From: Rhizophagus sp. LPA8_4_AMF
Taxonomy: Eukaryota > Glomeromycota > Glomeromycetes > Glomerales > Glomeraceae
Assembly (NCBI GenBank): GCA_021464525.1
Contig: JADRCO010000453.1
Span: forward strand, 1 to 33,395
Direction of reading: 5' to 3'
DNA: 33,395 bases
The translations under genes were made by a program, and so were the position numbers. This document shows positions 21,701-32,064 of this stretch, piece by piece. Positions within the stretch are counted from its first letter, which is position 1, and every line of letters begins with the position of its first letter. Below the pieces are notes generated by a model. It saw only the letters and a program-made list of their open reading frames with translations. It did not search any database and was not told where the DNA came from.

Positions 21701-24489
21701 GAGACATAATGAAAATCAAATTTCCGTATATTTTAAAGAAAAAATTAATTGGTTGACCACAATTCCAAAAAATTTCAAAGAAAATTTATTTAAGATCATG
21801 ACAAACACGCAATCATTATTAAGAGTTAATAATGTGATAACAAATAGCGAATTATTAATGAAATCAGTTATTGCTCATATAATTGGATTACATATATTAC
21901 TTGATTCAAATATCACACCATTATCAATGTATATGCATAATATAGAAAATGCTCAAAATACTTTTGTATTAACGTGTCAATCAGATATTGAAAGTATAGT
22001 CTTTAATACTATTGCGGCAAGAGATAATGTATCAAGATATTCTTGTAAATGTGGTTATAAATATTTAATTGGTGAATGTGGTCAAGCAATGGCTACAAGT
22101 AAATGTCCTGAATGTAAAAGAATAATTGGAGGAAATAACCATATTACAGCTTCTGGCAATAAAAGAATCGACGCTGCAAATCGAAACGCATTTGAATCAA
22201 ATGATCAAAAAGGCTATATTTCTGAAAGTATTAACAAGGATATTAGTTACACTACAAGACAAATGCCTCCGGTTGCGTATAGAATACTTCATTTAATTGT
22301 TCATACTATTATTGGTTCTCAAGCTCCTTCTCAAGCTGTTGTCGCATTAATTCAACAACATAATAAGAATTATACTAACGTAGAAGATTATTGTATGGAA
22401 CATATCAAAAATGATTGGGAAGTTTTAAAGAGAATTCTTAATTGTTCTGATGAAAATTTAGCTTTAACATTTCACTCAATTATAATGATCCTTACTAATA
22501 ATCCACCAACTTATAATTCAAAACTTGATACTCCTAATGACAGAGATCAATGGGAAACAAATTTTACTCAAACATACGTACTTCCATTTACTCGTAATAT
22601 AAATGAATCTTCTGCTCAATTTCGTGCTCAAATAGAACAAAATATGAAAAAAGATGATGTTAAAAAATCTTTATTAGAGGAACAGATCAATCAAACTAAT
22701 TCAATGGATGAAAAATATTGTAATGAAAATTTACCTTCTTTATGGAGAATAATTGGTAAAATCGATTTTAATAGTTTTAGAGCTTATTATATTTCTGAAC
22801 CAAAAAATATTGGAAAATATCCTTTCCTCAACATTTTCTTTAAATATTTCGAAAATTTACCCTTGATTAAATATCTTTACCCTATGGTTAAATTCATTCA
22901 AATGTTGAATAATAAATTAGGTTATAAATTATCAAGAGAAGTTGCTAAAAAAACAACCTTTAGAATGTTTATCGAAAGTGAAGAAGATAAAGAAGCTTAT
23001 AATGTACTTAGTAAATCTTTTAACGAATTTCAAGAAGCTTATAATTGTATGATTAACAAAGTTAAAAGATATCAATGTCATGATTTACCTAAAAATAAAC
23101 CACAAATTACTGATAAATTAAGTATTATATACGGATTAATAGAAGGGAAAGATGAAGGAATTTATCTTTGTGCTATATTAGAATATTTAATTAATATTCA
23201 AAATACTTTCTTGGGAAAAATAATGACAATATCACCTGGATCTTGTGATTCTCTTAAATTCTTACAATCTCCTTCTTGGGATGATACCACTTCTACGATT
23301 GATGATTCTCCTTACTTTATTAGAACTATGAGAGTTGATAATGCAATTGAAGATAATTTTATTATTTATGAATGGAATGATGAAATTCTTCAATATTCTC
23401 AAAGAAATTTGGGTATAGGAAAAGGGCAAGATATTATTTATGATTTACAACGGATTGAAAATGAATTGGCCAATATTTTAGTTCGAAATAAAGTTCATTT
23501 TGAAGTTAGTAATGAACAATTAGTATTAGAACCTTTCCCTTATCATTTAGAATTATTCTCTTCTTCTATGCGTATACTTGGTGATATTAAATCGGTAATT
23601 CCTCAAGAACCAATTCCTTCTGATATATTATCTCTTATAAACAGTCAAAACGCTATCACCTCTTATATGTCATTTTCAACCTCTTCTTCAACCTTAGCTT
23701 CAAAGAATAATAATTCTTCTGAATTACTTTCTTTATTAGAGATTTTACTTTGTTTCATAAAAAGAACATCAGTTGGTAATGGAGAATTAAGTTTAATTGA
23801 ATTTATAAATCAATGGGTTCAATTATCTTCATTAACAGAAGATTCAAGATTCGAAACTATCTTATCTTTTAATCTTCAATTAAAACATATCGTATCACTT
23901 TATGAAATGATTGAAGAACAAGTAGCCGATATTATGATTCAATTCGTTGATAAGAAATATAAACAACCTTTAAATGAAGAAATGGAAGAAGAGATTGATA
24001 ATGCTATTGATTATGAAAATGGAAATAAAGAAAAAATTCCTGTTGATTCATTCATAATTGCCATGAAAAGATTTATTCTAAGAGTATTACAAATTGAAAA
24101 TGATAAAGAAAATCATAAACTCTATTATTATTTTACTGATATGTCTCTTAATCTTTGGAATAATAATGTAATGGAAGAAATTTTAGATGCTAAATTTCCT
24201 AATACTCTTTTGGTAGCCAATTCTTTTACTGCTTATGAATACGTTTCGCAGAAAAAAGAGGTATGTATTATACATGTATTTTTTTTCATAATATAATGAT
24301 GATTTTAACACTTTTTTTTTTTTAATTTAGATATTCAAACCTAAACAATTATACTCGAGTGGAATGAATACCAATTCAATAGATACGCAAATGATCGCAC
24401 CTTCAAATGTTACATTCTCAAGTCCAACTCAACCTACTAGAACGAGAAATAAAGGAAAGAAAGCTATCGGTAAATTTGATGTTATGTAA
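9787..24489 (+). CDS. RNF213: RNF213 (mysterin)-like giant AAA+ protein with RZ finger, no RING
   Basis: A 4741-residue relative of animal RNF213, a dynein-like ATPase and ubiquitin ligase. Exons: 9787-11358, 11429-12252, 12334-14124, 14221-17363, 17448-18197, 18274-24260, 24331-24489; introns of 70-96 bases, every join in frame. Order: CBM20-like carbohydrate-binding domain (about 80-160; VVGNIEELGKWE, YKYAFF); Lys/Asp/Asn-rich linker (about 160-300); helical stalk; AAA2-type P-loop remnant SGQGKT (Lys1661); AAA3 with GEAGCGKT (Lys2050) and Walker B WLFFDE; AAA4 with GAPGSSKS and Walker B LLDE, followed by VGLAE across an intron; inactive later AAA units (GSQFPEDQ, PLLNRFEK); RZ finger 3951-3983 (Cys3951, 3953, 3962, 3971, 3974, His3983); C-terminal domain. 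No RING-like Cys/His cluster lies between the AAA core and the RZ finger, where animals carry one. A possible poly(A) signal, AATAAA, is at 24620. Family assignment is firm; the cellular target is unknown. Confidence 0.95.
10262..10680 (+). other. low-complexity Lys/Asp/Asn/Glu linker within the RNF213-like gene
   Basis: About 140 codons right after the CBM20-like domain encode almost only Lys, Asp, Asn, Glu and Ser, in purine-rich DNA made of imperfect AAA/GAT/GAA repeats. It has no expected fold and probably forms a flexible charged tether. The stretch should vary in length between strains through slippage. Confidence 0.8.
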
Positions 24490-26615
24490 TTTTATTATAA
24501 TAATAGATCTTATTTAAATATTATTTAGATTTTATTTAGATTTTAGTTCTTTTTTTTTTTTTCGTAAAATGTAGTTATTATTTTTACAATATATATTTTT
24601 TTACAACATTGTATTTAACAATAAAAAATGTGATACCAACTCTAGCGTACAGTAAAAGTTCTTTACATCAATACATGAAAATCTTTATTATAATGATTCT
24701 AAAATTTTTATTTCTAAATTATTTTTATTTTTTTTAATTTTGATATTTTATCGCTAAATTCTCGTTCATTCGTTCATTGATCCAACAATCTAATTATCCG
24801 TCGGGTTTAATCCGAATAATCCGTCAGATTGAACGGATAAATGAACGGATCAACCATGCTGTTAATTAATTTTGTACATTCATTTTATGGCACATCCTAA
24901 ATGACCGTAAAAACGTAAAATACCGAATGTTCGGACATTTTTTCCGAGATCCTTTTATAAGATATCCAATGCATATCATAATTTTTAAAGTGATTATTCG
25001 TTGACACAAATACTTTTTTAAAAACGAAACACTAAATCGGTCTATCGTAAATTTTTTTTAAAAAAGTGATTAAAAAGATTTAATAATTCTTTATCGTTGA
25101 ATTTTTTCAGAAACAAAAAAATTAATTTTTGTCAGTTAAATGATTAATGATTGAGTTTACGCGTTAATTTTTAAAATCAAGAGTTTTCCTGCATATGGGA
25201 GGGTAACATGCTAACACATAGGATGAACATCCAACATGATGATCATCATCTTTTTTAATATAATTTATTAACCCTAGATGAAAATTCAATTCATTGAAAT
25301 TTCATCAATAAAATCAAAAAATTCAAAGCAAAGTGGGTTACTTTTATTGGCTTAATAATATTTTTTTGGAAAAATTTCCCCGAAATAAGTTAGTGAAGAT
25401 AAAATGTAGTGTAAATTTTGTACGATACGATCAAAAAAAAAAAAAAATAACATGCAAACAAAATTTTTCCATGCGTAATCTACGAAATGACGTCGTACTC
25501 AAAATTAATGCATATGTTTGAAAATCATCTCTGTTTCACCCGTATATACAGTATAATATATTTAATAACGGATAATAATACATAATAATAATAATTACTA
25601 AAAATATAATATAAAGGAATAATAGATAAATATTTAAATATTATTTTTAAATACCCGAATTTCAAAACGTATTAATATAGAGAATAATTAGTATGAGTAA
25701 TAAATTACCGATTAGCCAAGCTTTAAGATGTGGCAATTTTTCGAGTTATTTATAGAAATTGATTTTCATTTCCATTAATTTCAATTCATACAAATTTAGT
25801 TAAAATTTGCCAAGTTAAATAAAATGTTTGATAAACACAATAAAATGTTTAAAACCATACTATTATTATTATTGGTTTATCCAAAAATAGCAACATGAGG
25901 ACCATGAGGAATTTCCAAGTTTCGTCTTTGTTTCCAATAAAGAAGTATTGTTTGTAAAAAAAAAGGTAAAGTATAAAGGTGATATGCAATTCGTGGAAAT
26001 TAGGGTGCAGGTCAAAAACACTGATGCATAAATAATTATGATGACCTAATATGGGCATGAATATTAATTACATTATTAAAAAGTTATTAAAAGAAACTTA
26101 TTGTCATAGAATAAATATACAACAACTTATTTTATAATTATTTTCATATAAAAGCACAATTGTAACGTTAAAATTATTTTTCTTTTCTTTTATCGCTTTT
26201 TTTTTTCTTTTAGTTCTTACATCATTTGCGATAATATTTTATTATTAGTATAATATAGTCCTCTTATACAAAATAATAAGCGATAGAAAAGAAAAAAACA
26301 AGCGATAAAACGAATACGAAAAAAAAATTATATTATATTCAAGACCTTTTTTATTATATATTAGAAAACGAATTTAATTGCTTTAAAGAAAAAAAAAATC
26401 GCTTTTTATTAAAAAAAAAAAAAAAAAAAATCTTTAGTTTCACGTTATTAAAAAATTCTATTTTTATTTTCTCGATTTACTATTATAAATTCAAATTTTG
26501 TTATTATTTTACGGATTTTATTATTTTATTTTTCGTTACGGCTTTACGACTCTATAATAGATTTATACATACATATATATTTTTTTTACGATAAATTATT
26601 TTTATAATTATTATT
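24490..26615. other. AT-rich intergenic region between RNF213-like and tetraspan genes
   Basis: About 2.1 kb without a supportable gene. The start holds the RNF213-like 3' untranslated region. An imperfect palindromic repeat at 24762-24856 is listed separately. From about 26160 the sequence is dominated by T and A runs, including 19 or more A near 26411-26430. Short open frames near 25333-25521 and 25849-26058 have AT-driven composition and no domain. Confidence 0.5.
24762..24856. repeat. nested imperfect palindrome with repeated ATCCGT motifs
   Basis: Outer arms CGTTCATTGATCC (24771-24783) and GGATAAATGAACG (24835-24847) pair in 12 of 13 positions. Inner arms TTATCCGT (24794-24801) and ACGGATAA (24833-24840) pair exactly. 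The motif AATCCG also recurs directly. The block is GC-richer than its flanks. It may be a very short MITE-like hairpin or a solo palindrome; I found no clear target-site duplication. Confidence 0.45.
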
Positions 26616-27696
26616 ATGATGATGATATTTAGAGAACATAGAGCCATAACTTTATATCTTAAATTTATTCAAATTATCTTTACTATTATAGTTCTTACTA
26701 CAGGTAAGTAAAAAATGTTTATAAATTTATTATTTTAATTTCTTTAATAAAATTAATAATTCTTTATTTTCGATATTTTAGAACTGGTTCAGTATGCTGT
26801 ATTTTCTAGTTTAAAGCCAGATTCACCTGATATTATTGCTGCAAATCAGCTCATAACCGATGAGTAAGTAAAAGAAGTGAAAGATTTTTTATTAATAAGA
26901 AAGAGAGAAAGATGAATAAAATAATAATGATCTTTAAAATTTTAATAGATATAAATCAATCAAAATATTGGATAATATTGTATTTTTATTAATTTTAATA
27001 ACACTCGGTAAGTTAAATGTAAACGCGTTATTATATTTAAAGGAAAAATAAAATAATTAACATTTTTTTATTTTTAATTTTTTTATAGGTGTTTATGTTT
27101 ATAATTTTAAGAAAATCTGGAATAAAGGACCTTATATTTCCCTTGACTTGTTAGTATTTAAATTTTTAAATTTACATAGATCGTGCTTTTTTTTAAGGAT
27201 GAAATTTACATAATTTTTTTAATATATAATAGATCCTTGGGTATTTTATGGTTTGCTTCTGGTAAGTTAGCGTTATTACTTTAACATTGCTGCGCCACAC
27301 TTCCTAGGTGTTCTAACATGATTATTTTCTTTTTGAATTTTATCAGCTATTGGAAATTTAGATCCTGTATATGGACGCCATCCAGCTCAAACTTGTTCAT
27401 CCGCAATAACATCATCATTAACAACAATATGTAGCACGTGGATAACAAGCGTAGTATTTTGTTGGTTAAATATGCTATTACTAATTATATCAGTATTTGT
27501 GACATGGCGTGTCGGGCAAGAAAAACGTAAAGGAATTTACCATAAACCTATTGTAAAACCTGAAGTAAAGAATAGGACGAGTCAAAGACAATCTGTTTTG
27601 TTCAAACAAGGTCTTGAAAATCCCGATAAATCTCAACCTGTTATGTTAGAATCTGGTATTAAACCTTTAATGTTGGTTCAGTTAGCTAATACTTGA
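26616..27696 (+). CDS. four-helix membrane protein, MARVEL-like (tandem copy A)
   Basis: Six exons: 26616-26703, 26782-26863, 26949-27007, 27089-27149, 27233-27261, 27347-27696. All introns are GT-AG, mostly with GTAAGT donors; the intron phases are 1, 2, 1, 2, 1. The 222-residue product has four hydrophobic helices, at roughly residues 10-37, 62-82, 92-110 and 135-160, and a cytosolic-looking basic tail. The start MMMIFREHRA precedes helix 1, and the related gene downstream begins MIIFREHP. The third helix ends in LWFASAIGNLDPVYG, and a Cys-containing loop (QTCSS, TICSTW) follows, as is common in fungal MARVEL-type tetraspans. These act in membrane organisation; a specific role cannot be read from the sequence. 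The call rests on topology and spacing rather than a diagnostic motif. Exon 5 is only 29 bases. Confidence 0.8.
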
Positions 27697-29339
27697 GTTG
27701 GAAAGAAATTGAGATTGTAATTGAAATATTGAAATTGAAATTGAAATTGACATTGGGATCGATATCGGGATTGAACGGGATTAGAGAGAGAGAGTTTGTA
27801 GAACATTTTTTTTTTTTTTTACATTCATAAATTAGAAGTTTTGCGTTACATTTTACATGTTTTGTAATTAGAATGATTTTGATATTATTTTGCATTGTTT
27901 TTTTTTTAATTACTTTTTCGGTAATATTTTTCCTTTAAAGGTGAAAGATGAATGTTTATTATAGCAATTATAATAGTTAATTTAATGATTATTATTAAGG
28001 GAAATGGATTACCCTTTTTTTAAAGAATATTTTTCTTTGGAGAAAATTACTTGTTTTTTTATAATTTGCATTTTTTTAGCATATTAATCATCAAATAAAA
28101 AACCATTTTATTTAATTTTATATTTCATATGATTCCATTTTCAGTTAAATTTATGAGAATCGGCTATTATATCGGAAATGGCAATTTTTATAGTATAATT
28201 CGTGAAGCGCAGCAATAATTAAATATGTGTTTATATACACACACGAATTATTAAAACATATTTATAAATATCAAATTTCAAATGTAATTACGGCATAAAC
28301 CGATATTTATAAGATTTAGTTTATACTGTATACATATATAATTATATTTCCTTATAATGATTGGATGATATGCATATTGACGTATGGCTTTTATTTTCTT
28401 TCACTTTATTGTTTGTAAAATTACATGAAACTGAAAGGATTTTCAATGAACAGCCAAGAGTGAAACCCCATTTTTAAAGAAATATCTTTTGAGCTTTATA
28501 ATAAACATTTTAGTGTACATTATTAAATGAAACATATTTTACAAACTTTTACAAGTTGTTGAAATAAATATTTTGATCCGAATTCGGTATAATAACTAAG
28601 ATAATAAGTGTATGTCTAACTTTTTTTATATATTTTATGTCTTGACCTAAAACGCTCAAGATAACAATGGGAAGATTGTATTGTCACTTATATGTTTTAC
28701 TATGATTAGAACAAAGAAAATTTTATTCTTTGATGAGAAAGTTTCTTTTTTTTACTTTATTGAAAACTTTAATGTAAATTTCTTGATTTTTTTAATGGGA
28801 TTTTGGAATAATGTAATAAGTTTCATATAACAGGTGATTAAAAGTGTATGATATAATTTTATAATACGTAATACAACTTTCTCACATGTGTAGTTTGTAT
28901 TAGTGGTGCCGTTTATATTTAGCTTATTAAACATGTGGTAAAAAACTTTTTACTTCCTTAAAAATAAATAAAATTAGTCCCAAAATTTTGATTGGTTAAA
29001 ATAAGTAGTGTAATCTCGGACATTCATTATATAAAATTTTTTTTTTTGACATAAAAATTAAATTAATTGTAGTACAAATTCCCAAATTTACCATAACGAT
29101 CCTTCAATTTAATCAATTTAATTATAATTGTAACAATATATGCTGAACTTCAATTTTATTTTAACCGATATATAGTTCTCGGTGATTATATACTACATAT
29201 TACAATAAAAAAAAAAAAATATATAAATACATTCGTTGCAGTCTTAATTATGTTTTTTTTTTATCCCTTTTTCTTTTGCTTTTTTTTTGGGATACATTTA
29301 TATATTTATATATATAAATAAGTTGGACCTTTAACGATC
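27697..29339. other. AT-rich spacer between the two tetraspan genes
   Basis: About 1.6 kb with no recognisable gene. It begins with a short ATTGAA microsatellite (about 27719-27751) directly after the copy A stop codon. The rest is AT-rich sequence with T runs; the part before 29340 should hold the promoter of copy B. Confidence 0.5.
27719..27751. repeat. ATTGAA microsatellite
   Basis: About five imperfect copies of ATTGAA lie in the presumed 3' untranslated region of the first tetraspan gene. Confidence 0.7.
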
Positions 29340-30802
29340 ATGATTATATTTCGAGAACACCCGATATTTTTTTTGGGCCTAAAATATGTTCAGTTGTTAT
29401 TTACGATTCTAGTAGTAGTTTTCGGTACTTTTTAAAATTTTTTTCTATTTAATGTAATTAATCTTTTTTTTTTAATTCGTAATTAAAAAAAAAAAAAAAT
29501 TTTTTTTTTTTCCTTTTTTTTTAAAAGAAATAACACAATACGTCACTTATGGTAATAATTATATCTCACCTGGTCAATACAATGATTGGTTTGAAAAAGC
29601 AGATAAAGTAGGAGAGTAAGTAGAAAAAAAAATAATTCTTTAAATTTATTAAAAAAATTTCGAAAATTTTAATTTTCTTTCTTTATTTTAAAGTTCCACC
29701 GGCGAATTTAAAATTTGGTTGCTCGTTGTGTGCAGTTTGACGATATTATGTCTTGGTAAGTTAAGGAATATGCAAAAAGAAAATATTTTGTTCTATTACA
29801 ATTTTTATTTATTTTTAATTTTAATTTATTTTTATTTTTTAGTTTATAATTTGGTTTCATTTAAAAAAATTTGGGAAAAGGGCTTTAGTGTTTGCATCGA
29901 AATGTTTGTATTACTTTCAAATTTGACTTTTTTCCCTAAAAAGAAAAAAAAACTTTTATTTATTTAATTAATTTATTTCTAATTTTATTTTATTTTATTT
30001 TTTTTTTTATTAAAAAAAAAAAGGATATTTGCTGTGTTATGGTTATCAGCTGGTAATTACATAATTTCCACTTAATTAAAAAAAAAATCTCAATTTTTCT
30101 CCATTATTAGCTAAATATCATTTTTCTTTTTTTGTTTTAGGATTATCGAACCTTGATCCGGTATTTGAAGGGACAAATGATTTAAATTGTAAATCACATT
30201 CCATGGAGAATGATCCACCGAAACAATTTATATGCAATGTATGGGTAACAAGCTTAATTTTCGGATGGTTTATATTTGGTACATATTTGATAACCGTATT
30301 TATTAGTTGCCAATTATTAAAGGAAGCTAAAGAAAATACTAAATGGATTAAAAGGAGTTATCCTAGAGATTCATATAATAGTAATAAAAGTAATGACAGA
30401 AAATCATTTTATGTCTCTTCGGTACCACAGCCAATCATAACTATACAAAATAATTCATCTGACGAATTAGAAAAAGGTGGAGTACCTGAATTATTATTAC
30501 AAAGTGGTTTACCTGCTGATCATCGTATGTCTCTCAAAGTTGTGTTACCTCAAAGTGGACCGTTCAGTCAGAGCAGAGATGATTCTTCAAATCAACAAAA
30601 TCATCATCAACAACTTAAACAAGATGAAATTAATGATAATTTAGCTTTTCCTTTGCCTCCCACTAAATTAGTTAACGGTTCTACGTTAACTTTGCCTGAT
30701 GTAGCTGATGTTGAACATAATGAGACTTTTAATTCAAATCAATTAATTATACCTTCAAAAAAATCAGCTGAAGTGTCTTCTTTACATGAAGTTCCTCTTT
30801 AA
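29340..30802 (+). CDS. four-helix membrane protein, MARVEL-like (tandem copy B)
   Basis: Six exons: 29340-29424, 29528-29615, 29694-29755, 29843-29903, 30024-30052, 30141-30802; 328 residues. Intron phases are 1, 2, 1, 2, 1, exactly as in the gene upstream, and exons 4 (61 bases) and 5 (29 bases) have identical lengths in both. Shared positions include FREH at the start, FKKIW after helix 2, LW(F/L) in helix 3, and (I/L)SNLDPV(Y/F) or IGNLDPVY after it. The cytosolic tail, from about residue 190, is longer than in copy A and polar, with Ser, Asn, Gln and a His-Gln cluster. It may bind partners or be phosphorylated. The exon 4 donor, GTTTGT, is weak, but this join reproduces the copy A structure. 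The MARVEL assignment is by topology and stays tentative. Confidence 0.8.
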
Positions 30803-31735
30803 GCTATATTATTTAGTTTATTATATTTAATTTTAGAGATATAGAAAAAAAAAATAATTTTTTAATTTCCTTTACGACCATGGGCTAAATCCCTACACAA
30901 AATAAAAAACTATAAAAAAAATCTTAGAACTTCATTTAGATTTTTTTTTTTTTAAAAAAAAAAAAATATTACACTAGGGGATCATTTCACAAATAAAACC
31001 GGTCACCGTCGCGCTATCACGAATTTTTTTTTTCTGTAATATCTTTGTAGTTATTTTTTTTTCTCTTCCCCTAATTTTTTTTTTTGCATCAACCCTTTTC
31101 ATGTCACATCTTTGAACACAATTATGTTTATAAGTTTAATTTACTTTTTCATCTTTTTTTTTTCCTTTCCGTAATATATAGAAGTTGTAAGCTTTTTTTT
31201 TTATCATTTTTCATTAAATCTTTTTCTTCATTTTAATTTTTTGAATTTTAACACATATATACATACTGTATATACAATATTTATAAATATTAATTGGGGT
31301 ATGCGTGTAAAAGTTGTACTGTACGAACTGTACTGTACGAACTGTACGATTAATGATAGTGTACCTTTAAAGTTTATCTCGAATTTTGATTAAGCATAAA
31401 CCATGATTACTATCATAGTATATAAATTCCTTCAAAGTTTCACGTGGGCGTAAAACATATATGTTCGTTATCTTGTAATGGGTTACAAATTTGTACGAAC
31501 TTTATCTGACATGCAAATACTGTGCCACATATCAGTAACAAAATTTTTAATTTGCGAATAACTTTTGTCTGTGCAAATGTTTTTTTCTTTAGAATATTAA
31601 AAATTTACCTTTTAATTAGTTCTCCGTAATTATCAATCACTAAAAAACTAAATATTACAAAAAAAAAAAAAGTTTCTTTGTGTAACAATTCCCGCAAATC
31701 AATTTTTAATCATGTAATTAGCCATGATCAAGAGA
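30803..31735. other. intergenic region after tetraspan copy B
   Basis: Non-coding in appearance, with long T runs from 30940 to 31210 and a small GC-rich island near 31000-31020. A 14-bp tandem repeat at 31315-31349 is listed separately. No gene is supported. Confidence 0.5.
31315..31349. repeat. 14-bp tandem repeat, 2.5 copies
   Basis: The unit TGTACTGTACGAAC occurs twice exactly and is followed by a half copy. Each unit contains the palindrome GTAC twice, so the array could be a cluster of binding sites or a young slippage product. Confidence 0.75.
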
Positions 31736-31743
31736 TCAACATG

Positions 31744-32064
31744 TAGGGATGTTAAATGGTTCGGTTTGTGCTCCAAACTACTAGTTTCAGATCTCGAACT
31801 AGATGAAACTAGGTTTAAAAACCTGGTTTAAGACCTGGTTTAAAGACTATCAATTTCCTAATTTAGAGAATAAATTTGGGAATTTTTAATTACTTTCAAC
31901 AAGTTTAACTGTTAAATAAACTAGATATTTTTTCTAAAATGACGTATTATCATTTAATTATTAAACCACTACAAACTAGTAAACTAACTAGTTTTAGCTA
32001 ACCATATCGGTTTGAGCATAAACCGGTTTAAAACCAGTTCGGAATAAACCACTTAACATCCCTA
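31744..32064. mobile_element. hAT-type MITE, 321 bp, with 8-bp target-site duplication
   Basis: A non-autonomous DNA transposon. The ends are inverted: the left begins TAGGGATGTTAAATGGTT and the right, read in reverse complement, begins TAGGGATGTTAAGTGGTT, differing at one of 18 positions. It is flanked by the exact 8-bp duplication TCAACATG at 31736-31743 and 32065-32072. An 8-bp duplication and termini beginning TAGGG or CAGGG are typical of the hAT superfamily. The interior has no open frame; it carries repeated ACCTGGTTTAA motifs and matching AAACCGGTTTAAAACC near the right end, so it could fold further inward. The perfect duplication suggests a fairly recent insertion. It needs a transposase from elsewhere in the genome. 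Confidence 0.88.

Noticed and set aside
9787-24489. Reading the RNF213-like locus as a pseudogene or several separate genes, because its frame is split into pieces
   Set aside because: Each of the six breaks has a GT-AG intron of 70-96 bases, and joining restores the frame and family motifs every time.
25333-26058. Two short open frames in the intergenic region
   Set aside because: They have AT-driven composition, long Lys or Phe runs, no splice or domain support, and resemble many random frames in this background.
29719-29967. Open frame of 82 codons
   Set aside because: It reads through introns of tetraspan copy B; the spliced model matches copy A exon by exon.
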